IMG/VR virus record: IMGVR_UViG_3300045454_000043
Coordinates: 1-39,175 of that record
From: a virus
Length of the DNA stretch: 39,175 nt
Strand: one strand, 5' to 3'
A program made the position numbers and the translations under genes. The notes under the pieces were generated by a model that saw nothing but the letters and a program-made list of their open reading frames with translations, ran no database searches and was not told the origin of the DNA. Positions 1 to 6,101 of this stretch are shown here, in pieces (within the stretch, counting starts at the first letter, position 1; every line of letters begins with the position of its first letter).

Positions 1-51
1 GTTGCCACCCTCCTCGACATGCTGGATCTTTCGGATGGGGGCTGCCTGATG

Positions 52-359
52 TCACGCGAGATCGCGGGGAGCGTAGAGGCCGACGACGACCGCCTTCGCG
101 ATCCGCTCGCAGTCGCCACGGTTCTCGTAGCCCTGACCGCCGTCGGTCGCGACGCCCAGCGTTCGTCCGCACGCTGGTAGACCTGGAGCTCGGTCCCTCT
201 TGCGACCCGCTGTGCAGCCTCCGCGATGATCGAGGCGTTGCGGGCGGTGCGGGATGGATCCGGGTTGAGCGGGATGAACACCTCGAACGGCTCACCATCA
301 CCGACCATGCGGCGGGCGGGCTCTTCGCCCGGGGTGATGCCACCGCTACTCGTGGTCAT
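52..359 (-). pseudogene. Frameshifted small gene, DUF1508/YegP-like
   Basis: Starts at ATG 359 behind an AGAGGA ribosome site. The first frame is protein-like up to ...LQVYQRADERW, then becomes arginine/serine-rich. The -1 frame carries on sensibly from the same place (RVATDGGQGYENRGDCERIA...) and stops at TGA 54-52. Adding one base at about 153-158 joins the halves into 102 residues. The joined protein has the look of the short DUF1508/YegP fold (an aromatic VY..D.RW strand, then G.GY.N..DC). Function unknown. It is the last gene of the early side, 13 bp after the HNH gene. A real lesion, a sequencing error or a programmed shift cannot be told apart here; no obvious slippery heptamer was seen. 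Confidence 0.5.
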
Positions 360-372
360 GGGCATGTTCCTC

Positions 373-687
373 TCACCAGTCCTGTGAGGTGACGCCTGCT
401 TCGGTCGGGTTCTCGCCCGTGCCCGCCGACTGGTTGCACGCGAGATGCGCCGGCGCCCAGTTCGACGACACCCAGGTCAGGTGCGGGAAGTCTCGTCGTG
501 AGCGGATGTGCTGCACCGTGCAGCCGTCGGGGTCGGTCGATGGGAGCGAGTAGTCGATGTCCTGACCACAGAGGAAGCACGGGCGCTTCTTGCGCCGACC
601 TTCGCTCTTGACCCGGGCTAGCGCCTCGGTCGCTCGACGGCCTCCCCATTTCGGGATCGTCATACCGAGATCTCGTGGAGCCGCCAT
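373..687 (-). CDS. HNH endonuclease-like protein (104 aa)
   Basis: The start is ATG 687, chosen because GGGAG lies 7 bases upstream. The protein has a basic N-terminus, then CFLCG (zinc pair), a central C-T-V-Q-H-I core and a C-terminal HLACNQSAG, which is the Cys/His pattern of small HNH nucleases. Known role of the family: phage HNH proteins near the genome ends often act with the terminase in cutting packaging substrate, and others are homing nucleases. It lies beyond the main early terminator (905-931) and close to the right end of the genome. This suits the packaging role if the ends of the window are the cos ends, which is an inference. Confidence 0.75.
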   Translation of the reverse strand: MAAPRDLGMTIPKWGGRRATEALARVKSEGRRKKRPCFLCGQDIDYSLPSTDPDGCTVQHIRSRRDFPHLTWVSSNWAPAHLACNQSAGTGENPTEAGVTSQDW

Positions 688-904
688 GCTTTCGCTCCCA
701 ACACCGTGCCGGGGTGGACCCCAAGCCTCGCTGGCCGGAGTCCACCCCATTCACGTATGAGCCCCACCGGATCAACGAGCGACTGCGCGCAAGGTTGTTG
801 TGGTCGCGTGTCACGGTGGGGCGGCGGTCGTCGGAGGAACCCCGAACCGGACGACCGCCAAGCCGGCTGCTCCCCCACCCAAGAGAAGTGCCGGCAGAAC
901 CAGA
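688..904. other. Non-coding segment with two long inverted repeats
   Basis: No credible gene is seen here. It contains GGGGTGGAC at 711-719 with its perfect complement GTCCACCCC at 740-748, and GGCGGTCGTC at 823-832 with its perfect complement GACGACCGCC at 850-859. Together with the terminator at 905-931, three hairpins stand in a row upstream of the HNH gene. It may be a structured leader, a small RNA or an operator region; the sequence alone does not decide. Confidence 0.5.
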
Positions 905-931
905 AGAGCCCCACCCGATGGGTGAGGCTCT
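905..931 (-). terminator. Intrinsic terminator of the early operon
   Basis: A 12-bp stem (AGAGCCTCACCC on the minus strand pairing with GGGTGGGGCTCT through one U-G pair) closes a 3-base loop. It is followed on the minus strand by a moderately T-rich stretch. It lies 45 bases past the stop of the last clear early-operon gene (977-1786). Confidence 0.65.
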
Positions 932-976
932 AGGCATAGGTTCCGTGCACGCACAGCGTAGCACGCACCTCGGTCC

Positions 977-1786
977 TCACTCTGGCGGATTCGCAACTCC
1001 CGCGTGTCGGCGATCCTTCATGAGCTTCGCTGTGTCGTCGATCTCAGACGCGCGGAACCAACGTGTCACCACGCCCCGGGCATCGCGAACCTTCGCTGCG
1101 GGCCGGATCACCTCCGCCTGCACCCACTTGCGCAGCTGCCTCTCCGTCACGCCGGCACGTCGGGCGGCATCCCTCGAGGTGAGAAGCGGGTTATTCCACT
1201 CGGTCACGGGCGTGACAACGACGTCGAAGTCGTCAGCCCCTTCGCTCGTCGGGTACACGTGGCGGTCGCGGCGCTCGATACCCCACTTGGAAGCCGCGTC
1301 AGCCAACGACCACTGCCACCGAACACCCTCCGCGTCCTCGACGTGGATGTCGAACAACGCCGCCCACAACCGCTCGACCTGATCGGGATCCGCCAGGACG
1401 TCGTCGAGACCGACCAGCGTGTAGATGTTGAACAGTCGAGACCAGGCTGAGAGTGTTCGCTCGATCTGGGTGATCGCATCCAGGAGAGCGGAATCCACCT
1501 GATCGGGAGCCGACGCCGGGCTCGCTGGCACCTTCGCGTGCGAGTACACGGCGGCCTTGCCCTGAGCGGACAGCGAGCGGAGCCTCCCGAGAAGGTCACC
1601 GGCGTTGCGGAGCATGCCGCGGATGCGTCGGTTGCAGTCGACGCAGACCACAGTGTCGCGGTGCAGCGGCATGGGTGCGCAGCCAGAGCAGTCTCCATCC
1701 TTCACGCCGAAGCTCGGGCACTCGGCGAAGTGAACACCGACCTCGACGCATCCTCGGACGCATCGCTCAGAACGGCTCGTCATCAT
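977..1786 (-). CDS. Zinc-motif plus helix-turn-helix protein (269 aa)
   Basis: Starts ATGATG at 1786/1783 behind GGGAG. The N-terminal 51 residues hold seven cysteines (9, 13, 23, 33, 36, 48, 51), including a CSGC and a CVDC pair, so probably one or two zinc sites. The middle is helical. Residues about 200-260 read like a MerR/excisionase-type winged helix (LTSRDAARRAGVTERQLRKW, then RWFRASEI). It is the last gene of the early operon before the terminator and overlaps the replication-initiator-like gene by 20 bp. A DNA-binding role is likely; replication partner or regulator is open. The longer upstream frame is arginine-rich shadow sequence and was left out. Confidence 0.75.
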   Translation of the reverse strand: MMTSRSERCVRGCVEVGVHFAECPSFGVKDGDCSGCAPMPLHRDTVVCVDCNRRIRGMLRNAGDLLGRLRSLSAQGKAAVYSHAKVPASPASAPDQVDSALLDAITQIERTLSAWSRLFNIYTLVGLDDVLADPDQVERLWAALFDIHVEDAEGVRWQWSLADAASKWGIERRDRHVYPTSEGADDFDVVVTPVTEWNNPLLTSRDAARRAGVTERQLRKWVQAEVIRPAAKVRDARGVVTRWFRASEIDDTAKLMKDRRHAGVANPPE

Positions 1787-2483
1787 TGGGCGATGCTCCC
1801 TCGGTGTTGTCCTCGTCGAACACGGCCAACTGATCCTCGTAGCGTTCCCGCGCCAACCATCTCTCGTGGTACTTCCGAGCGGTGCCGCATGGCCCGCAGG
1901 GCTCCTGAGTACCGTCCGGATGATCCGCACACCCCAGCGGAGGAGCTGAGAGAAGCAGCGGCCGCTCCGGACGTCGACGCGACGGAGTCTGAGCTTGCGC
2001 CCTCCACGCGTCCCACCTCCGGGCGTCTGCCTCCTCCTCCCCTCGCACCCTCTCCCGCGCTCTCTCGCGCGCCCACGCGCGCTCCCTCTCCACAGCCACG
2101 GATTCCATGGAAAGCGGCGAGCGCGCCGTGTAGGCCGTCTGAGGGGGTTCCGGTGATGTTGCGGCCCGGCCGCGTCGGTCGCCGCGCAGTGGTCGGTGTA
2201 GTGCGAGCCATTCCTCGCCGTCGGCCACATAGGTCACCAAGAACCCAGACTCCTCGAGCATCAGGATGTGCAGCTCGACGCGAGTCTCTGCTTCCAGAGG
2301 GTCGTCCTCCGGGTACAGCTCTGCGGCGATCTCGGTGATGTCCAGGGGTCTCCTGCCGGCAAGGTCGGTCCTGGGCCACAGGCCGAGGGCCGTCACCTTC
2401 GCTTCGTGCGGGGCGCGCAGATAGCCGGCGAACCGTAGATCCGCTTCGCTGATGATCCTCTGCGGCCACGTTCGTGTTGACAC
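1767..2483 (-). CDS. Winged-helix, replication-initiator-like protein (238 aa)
   Basis: GTG 2483 is chosen, with AGAGGA 10 bases upstream; TTG 2504 is a weaker alternative. Residues about 8-90 look like the winged-helix domain of actinophage replication initiators (a run ALGLWPRTDLAGR, then ITEIAAELYP and LEESGFLVTY, ending in a WLAL strand). The middle is a charged Arg/Glu helix. The C-terminus has a Cys/His cluster (GCADH...CGPC) and an acidic tail. Initiators of this type bind the phage origin and recruit host replication proteins, but no helicase loader is recognised nearby, so the role is inferred. It lies in frame conflict with the upstream open frame (1783-2823), and this frame is clearly the better coding one in the shared stretch. 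Confidence 0.6.
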   Translation of the reverse strand: MSTRTWPQRIISEADLRFAGYLRAPHEAKVTALGLWPRTDLAGRRPLDITEIAAELYPEDDPLEAETRVELHILMLEESGFLVTYVADGEEWLALHRPLRGDRRGRAATSPEPPQTAYTARSPLSMESVAVERERAWARERARERVRGEEEADARRWDAWRAQAQTPSRRRPERPLLLSAPPLGCADHPDGTQEPCGPCGTARKYHERWLARERYEDQLAVFDEDNTEGASPNDDEPF

Positions 2484-2823
2484 CCTGTTCGTTTCCTCTC
2501 GCAAATCCTTCGATGCACAGCTCGACGGCGAGCTGCAGGTGGTACTCGCTGACGGTGAAGCACTCCGTCCATCCGCGACCGCGGAAGAGCAGGTCCTCTG
2601 CCTCGCGCCAGTTGCGGAACGCCTGAGGGAACCAGCGACGTAGTCGTCTGAGCGCCCATCTCTCCCACGAGCCGTCGGTGTTGCGCATGCACAGGATGAT
2701 TCGGGCGCCGGACATGCGGAGCATCGCGAGGCGTGAGCTGCGCCAGGCGCGACCGACCTTGAGGACGTTGGCGTGTGGCCAGTAGGCGACGTAGGTCATC
2801 GCGTAGGTGGGGCGGGCGCTCAT
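1783..2823 (-). CDS. GIY-YIG/T5orf172-like protein, over-long frame
   Basis: ATG 2823 overlaps the stop of the upstream recombinase (ATGA). Residues 8-100 read as a compact domain (YVAYWPHANVLKVGRAW, a second hydrophobic strand, then EDLLFRGRGWTECF), resembling the T5orf172/MUG113 branch of GIY-YIG domains. A canonical GIY motif is not present, so nuclease activity is uncertain. The frame stays open for 346 codons. From about residue 115 it becomes low-complexity Arg/Gly/Ser/Ala sequence running out of frame over the initiator-like gene. The real product probably covers only the first third (about 2823-2480). The stop may have been lost by mutation or a base error, or the gene may truly overlap its neighbour. 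Confidence 0.45.
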   Translation of the reverse strand: MSARPTYAMTYVAYWPHANVLKVGRAWRSSRLAMLRMSGARIILCMRNTDGSWERWALRRLRRWFPQAFRNWREAEDLLFRGRGWTECFTVSEYHLQLAVELCIEGFARGNEQGVNTNVAAEDHQRSGSTVRRLSARPARSEGDGPRPVAQDRPCRQETPGHHRDRRRAVPGGRPSGSRDSRRAAHPDARGVWVLGDLCGRRRGMARTTPTTARRPTRPGRNITGTPSDGLHGALAAFHGIRGCGEGARVGARESAGEGARGGGGRRPEVGRVEGASSDSVASTSGAAAASLSSSAGVCGSSGRYSGALRAMRHRSEVPREMVGAGTLRGSVGRVRRGQHRGSIAQ

Positions 2824-3659
2824 GCGACTCCGTCCTTTCGTGGCTGGTCGTTGGCGGCGAGGTCTTCGACGGCGTCGCGCATGACGCGGTGATCAAACTC
2901 GACGTAGCGCTGGGTGGTTCCGACGGATGCATGGCCGAGCATGGCCTGGACGAGGAGGATGTCCCGCCGTGAGGCGTAGAGCCGGGTCGCGAACCGGTGG
3001 CGGAGGGTATGCATCGTGAAGCCGTCAGGGAGGAGGCGGGCGATCAGCTTCCCGACGTACCGGGGCGATAGGTGGCCGTCGTCGTCGCCGGGGAACAGGT
3101 ACCCGGAGGGCGCGCCGGCGATGGCTTCGCCCAAGCTGCGGGGCAACGGGACCACGCGGTCCTTGTCGCCCTTGCCGTGCACCACGAGGCTGTAGTCGAC
3201 GAAGTCCTCGACGAGATCGTCGGTGTGCACCTTCGCGACCTCGGCCCGCCGCATCCCTACCTCGGCGGCCAGGCGGAGCATGAGCGCCTCGCGCGGGTGG
3301 GCGGCGAGCAGCGCTTCGTGGTACGCGCGGTCAGGAGCGGGCCGAGGCTTGCCCATCGACGATGGCACCTTTGGAAGGCGCTCGGCGATGTTCTCCGTCA
3401 CGAACCCTTCGGCGAGCGCCCAGGCGTAGAAGCGGACGTAGGTCGTGCGGCGGCCGCGGCGCGTCTCTTTGGCCCAGTCCTTCGAAGCAACGAAGTCCCG
3501 AAGCTCGTCGACGGTGAGATGCCAGGGGGTGGCGCTCACGTTCCGGGCAAGGTGCTCGAGCTGGTGGCGGCGCGCCTGTATCGTCTGCTCGCTCTTGCTA
3601 CCGGCGCGCTCGTGACGGAGGAAGGCTTCGATGGCGCGGTGCCAGCGTCGATCCAGCAT
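2820..3659 (-). CDS. Tyrosine recombinase, XerC/D-like (279 aa)
   Basis: ATG 3659 follows AGGAAGGA. An N-terminal SAM-like core-binding domain (about 1-100) precedes the catalytic domain, with R137 (GMRRAE), K163 (HGKGDKDR), H217 and R220 (HTLRHR), H243 (LGH) and nucleophile Y252 (TTQRY). All catalytic positions are present, so it is probably active. The catalytic half is visibly close to the integrase at 13148-14080 (shared HGKGDK.RVVPL, GYLFPG, LRHRFA and LGH motifs), suggesting duplication or exchange. It sits deep in the early operon, away from attP, so it may serve genome resolution or a second recombination reaction. It is coupled by ATGA to the next gene. Confidence 0.9.
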   Translation of the reverse strand: MLDRRWHRAIEAFLRHERAGSKSEQTIQARRHQLEHLARNVSATPWHLTVDELRDFVASKDWAKETRRGRRTTYVRFYAWALAEGFVTENIAERLPKVPSSMGKPRPAPDRAYHEALLAAHPREALMLRLAAEVGMRRAEVAKVHTDDLVEDFVDYSLVVHGKGDKDRVVPLPRSLGEAIAGAPSGYLFPGDDDGHLSPRYVGKLIARLLPDGFTMHTLRHRFATRLYASRRDILLVQAMLGHASVGTTQRYVEFDHRVMRDAVEDLAANDQPRKDGVA

Positions 3660-3703
3660 GAGCGTTCCTTCCTGTGACGGGTTATGGGTGGTGATCGCGG
3701 TCG

Positions 3704-3913
3704 TCAGACAGCTGTGTCGCGGTTCATCGCGGCGCGCAGCTTCGCGAAGAGGTCGCTGCGGTTTCCTGCCCCGAGACGCCGTCGCATCTTGCCGACGTGG
3801 TACTCGATCGTCTTGGGCGACAGGAAGAGCTGCGCGCCGATCTCCTTATGAGTGAGTCCCGCAAGGAGTCGTGTTGCAATCTGTTGCTCCTGCGCTGTCA
3901 GCCGATCGCTCAT
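3704..3913 (-). CDS. LuxR-type HTH protein (69 aa)
   Basis: ATG 3913 lies behind AGAGGAG. Nearly the whole protein is one LuxR/GerE DNA-binding domain (LTAQEQQIATRLLAGLTHKE, then TIEYHVGKMRRRLG). No receiver or ligand domain is present. Stand-alone GerE domains act as transcription factors, so this could be a phage regulator of early or late genes. It overlaps the preceding 45-codon frame by ATGA. Good confidence in the family; the target is unknown. Confidence 0.85.
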   Translation of the reverse strand: MSDRLTAQEQQIATRLLAGLTHKEIGAQLFLSPKTIEYHVGKMRRRLGAGNRSDLFAKLRAAMNRDTAV

Positions 3914-4047
3914 CGATGACTCCTCTTGGGGATGCGGTGGTTATGGCGGATCTCAGGAACGAATCGGGGCTGCGCGCTGGCGTAGGTCATCACGGCGATG
4001 CGCGGCGCGGCGGCGAGGACTCGGAGCAGGCGACTGCGGCGGATCAT
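3910..4047 (-). CDS. Small basic ORF (45 aa), coupled both sides
   Basis: ATG 4047 overlaps the stop of the upstream gene (ATGA) and has GAGGGG five bases upstream. Its own TGA overlaps the start of the LuxR-type gene (ATGA). The product is short and basic (MIRRSRLLRVLAAAP at the start) with no recognised domain. The two exact start-stop overlaps and the ribosome site support translation. It may serve mainly to carry ribosomes on to the regulator. Confidence 0.5.
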   Translation of the reverse strand: MIRRSRLLRVLAAAPRIAVMTYASAQPRFVPEIRHNHRIPKRSHR

Positions 4048-4436
4048 CGCGTCCCCTCACCCGTCCGCCCAGGCAGCTCCCACGTCACCATTCCTGCGGG
4101 AGGGTGGAAGTTCCCGTCGGCGCCCAAGGTCTCGCAGAACGCGCGCAGATCAGCCCGAGCGATCCTGCCCCACCATGCGTCTTCCGGCGCGGTGGGATCG
4201 CTGACACCCTCTCGCACCTGGATCGTGGTGTCCTGCCACCCAAGCCAGAGCGTGTCGTCGGTATAGCCCCACAGTGCAGATGTGCCGGTCTCGTCGGCGC
4301 GATCGAGCCGTTCTGGGTCATGGCCGAACGCGATCATCGCCGCACGCGTGCCGGACTCGCAGGGGCTGTCCACAATGGTCGAGTACCGGACGTAGAAGTC
4401 CTGGTCTCGCTTCGGCTTCATGATCGCGCTAGGCAT
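4044..4436 (-). CDS. Hypothetical protein (130 aa)
   Basis: ATG 4436 is preferred because GAGGGG lies 7 bases upstream; it overlaps the previous gene by 8 bp. The protein is soluble and tryptophan-rich (WGYTDDTLWLGWQD and WWGRI), with an acidic middle. No motif was recognised. It looks like a small alpha/beta accessory protein of the early operon; its function is unknown. Confidence 0.6.
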   Translation of the reverse strand: MPSAIMKPKRDQDFYVRYSTIVDSPCESGTRAAMIAFGHDPERLDRADETGTSALWGYTDDTLWLGWQDTTIQVREGVSDPTAPEDAWWGRIARADLRAFCETLGADGNFHPPAGMVTWELPGRTGEGTR

Positions 4437-4689
4437 CGCTGGACCCCTCACCAGTCGGTTCGGAGTCCATGCCGAGGACCGCCCGGAGTTGATTGGGCGT
4501 CAGGTCGTGCGCTGGCCACGGGCCGGTGTAGGTTTGCCCGTCACCGATGTCGTGGGCGACAACATAGACCGACCAATGCCCTGGGTCCGAGAGGATGTGC
4601 GCCGACTGCTGTGAGCAAACCCACTCGTCGCCGTACTCCCAGCCGAGGTCGGCGAGGCGCATGAAGCGCCCGCAATATCCGCAACGCAT
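4429..4689 (-). CDS. Zinc-ribbon hypothetical protein (86 aa)
   Basis: ATG 4689 overlaps the previous stop (TGATG) behind GGGGGCC. It begins with a CGYCG pair and a further Cys in EWVCSQQ, so a small zinc ribbon at residues 2-27 is likely. The rest (WSVYVVAHDIGDGQTYTGPW) resembles a small beta domain found in many actinophage early genes. No function is assigned. Confidence 0.6.
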   Translation of the reverse strand: MRCGYCGRFMRLADLGWEYGDEWVCSQQSAHILSDPGHWSVYVVAHDIGDGQTYTGPWPAHDLTPNQLRAVLGMDSEPTGEGSSDA

Positions 4690-5009
4690 CACTGGCCCCC
4701 ATCCGTGTGGTCTGTGTTCCGCTCGTAGACGTGCAGCACCAGGCCGTGGTCGGGGATGAGCGCCGTCCCCACGAACGCACCCGCGCCGTCAGGGATGTTG
4801 TGGCCAGTGCCGAACACCTCGAACACGCGGAACTCGCGGTCGGCGTCGGCATTGGGCACCTCGAACCAGAGACTCACGCCCGGTTCGCTCAGGGAGCCGG
4901 GGTTCAGCGTCTCGCTGGCAACGTGGACGACGCGGCTCCCGTTCGGCACCTGGAACGTGCCCACCACGTCCCGGTAGATGGGTATCGAGAACTTCCACAC
5001 GGTGCGCAT
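4689..5009 (-). CDS. Hypothetical DUF7352-like protein (106 aa)
   Basis: ATG 5009 follows a strong AAGGAGG and overlaps the methyltransferase stop (TGATG). The run KFSIPI, then VPNGSRVVHVA, LWFEVPN and FRVFEVFGTGHNIP matches my recollection of a small beta-rich family common in actinophage early regions (DUF7352-type). It is not an enzyme I can name. The 44 residues upstream in the same frame are not credible and were dropped. Confidence 0.65.
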   Translation of the reverse strand: MRTVWKFSIPIYRDVVGTFQVPNGSRVVHVASETLNPGSLSEPGVSLWFEVPNADADREFRVFEVFGTGHNIPDGAGAFVGTALIPDHGLVLHVYERNTDHTDGGQ

Positions 5010-5737
5010 CACTGGCCTCCTTCTTTTGCACGAACCTGTTGTTCTGGACCCGCCATCACGTTCACGTGCAGCATCTGCCGCCCGATGAACTCGGTGTACG
5101 CCGGCGGGATCGCTTCGCGTAGACCGTCTCGGTTTGCCCACGGCATGCCCATGATGCGGCGGGCGTGATCGACGCCGGAGAAGTTTCCGACGATGTGCAT
5201 GTACTCACCAGGGACGTAGGCGCGGCCCATCTTCGTCGTTCTCGCGAGATGCGGCAGGTGCTCGTGCGTCCACATCGGCCAGTTGGTCTCGAACAGCCGG
5301 TGACGGTAGGTCTCCAACTCAAACGTCTCACCGCACAGCATCACCGGGTCAACAAGTTCGTCGCGCGCCTCCTCGACGTTCTCGATGACGTAAGGCTTGC
5401 CCGTCTCGATCAGCAGCTCACGGGTGGGTGCGATCAGCTTCGGGTGCTCGCGCTTGTTGATCTTCCACGCCTTGGTGTGCGCCTGGCAGGGCGGGCTCGC
5501 GTGAATAGCGCCGATCGTGTCCAGGTTGCCGAACACGGGCACACCATCCGGCCTCGTGAACGTCAGCCAGTCGCCGCGGAGCAGGCCCCGCAACGCCTCG
5601 AGAGCGTCCATCTGAAGGAACGGAAACGGGTACCGCGGTTGCGGGTCCATGTCCACTCCGACGACGGTGTAGCCCGCGTCCGCGTAACCTCGCGAGGCGC
5701 CGCCCTGGCAGCAGTACAGGTCCAGAAGCGTTCTCAC
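5009..5737 (-). CDS. DNA (cytosine-5) methyltransferase, short (242 aa)
   Basis: GTG 5737 overlaps the previous stop (GTGA). The C5 methyltransferase motifs are in order: I at 4-17 (LLDLYCCQGGASRG, AdoMet loop), IV at 80-85 with catalytic C84 (SPPCQ), VI at 119-121 (ENV), VIII at 145-147 (RHR) and X-like at 209-219 (AIPPAYTEFIG). It would transfer a methyl group to C5 of cytosine in double-stranded DNA. The target-recognition domain is short compared with usual C5 enzymes of over 300 residues. No restriction enzyme lies beside it, so it is probably an orphan that protects phage DNA from host restriction. Confidence 0.88.
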   Translation of the reverse strand: MRTLLDLYCCQGGASRGYADAGYTVVGVDMDPQPRYPFPFLQMDALEALRGLLRGDWLTFTRPDGVPVFGNLDTIGAIHASPPCQAHTKAWKINKREHPKLIAPTRELLIETGKPYVIENVEEARDELVDPVMLCGETFELETYRHRLFETNWPMWTHEHLPHLARTTKMGRAYVPGEYMHIVGNFSGVDHARRIMGMPWANRDGLREAIPPAYTEFIGRQMLHVNVMAGPEQQVRAKEGGQ

Positions 5738-5934
5738 TGGGCACCAACCTCTGGTTCTGGAGCCGCGGGCGGGGTCCAGCCCGCGGCTCGCCAGTGCTCC
5801 TCCTGGATGCGTGCGCTATCGGCCTCGAGCTGATCGGCCAACGCGTCCAGGGCGGCAGCCGCTGAGTAGTCGCCGGCTGCGGCCAGATTGCGCGCAGCGA
5901 TCCGGCACTGCTCGACCAACCATTCGAGGTTCAT
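5734..5934 (-). CDS. Small helical protein (66 aa)
   Basis: ATG 5934 lies behind GAGGGAGAG and overlaps the previous stop (ATGA). The protein is alanine-rich and helical (LVEQCRIAARNLAAAGDYSA, then AALDALADQLEADSA). It may form a helical hairpin or TPR-like pair. No function is recognised. Confidence 0.6.
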   Translation of the reverse strand: MNLEWLVEQCRIAARNLAAAGDYSAAAALDALADQLEADSARIQEEHWRAAGWTPPAAPEPEVGAQ

Positions 5935-6098
5935 GAGTCGCTCTCCCTCGCCAGCGGCGCCGACAGCCGCCTCTCGGCGTCGTGGCACGCGCACTGACAG
6001 ACCGCGGGCTTGTCGTACACCTCGTCCCAGGTCCACTCCGGGCAGGCTCCGTGTTTGCCGTGCCTGCAGTCAGGGTCGACGGCGGCATGCATCGCCAT
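5931..6098 (-). CDS. Small Cys/His-rich protein (55 aa)
   Basis: This small frame runs from ATG 6098 (or ATG 6092) to TGA 5933-5931, which overlaps the next start (ATGA). It carries DPDCRHGKHGACPEW and then CQCACHDAE, so C11, C19, C34, C36 and C38 with nearby His could bind one zinc ion. The ribosome site (GGAG, 11 bases away) is mediocre. The exact overlap and the Cys/His pattern support it as real. Confidence 0.6.
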   Translation of the reverse strand: MAMHAAVDPDCRHGKHGACPEWTWDEVYDKPAVCQCACHDAERRLSAPLARESDS

Positions 6099-6101
6099 GG
6101 G

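Noticed and set aside
675-1382. 235-codon plus-strand frame
   Set aside because: It runs through the hairpin region and antisense to the HTH gene, with no ribosome site and unlikely composition.
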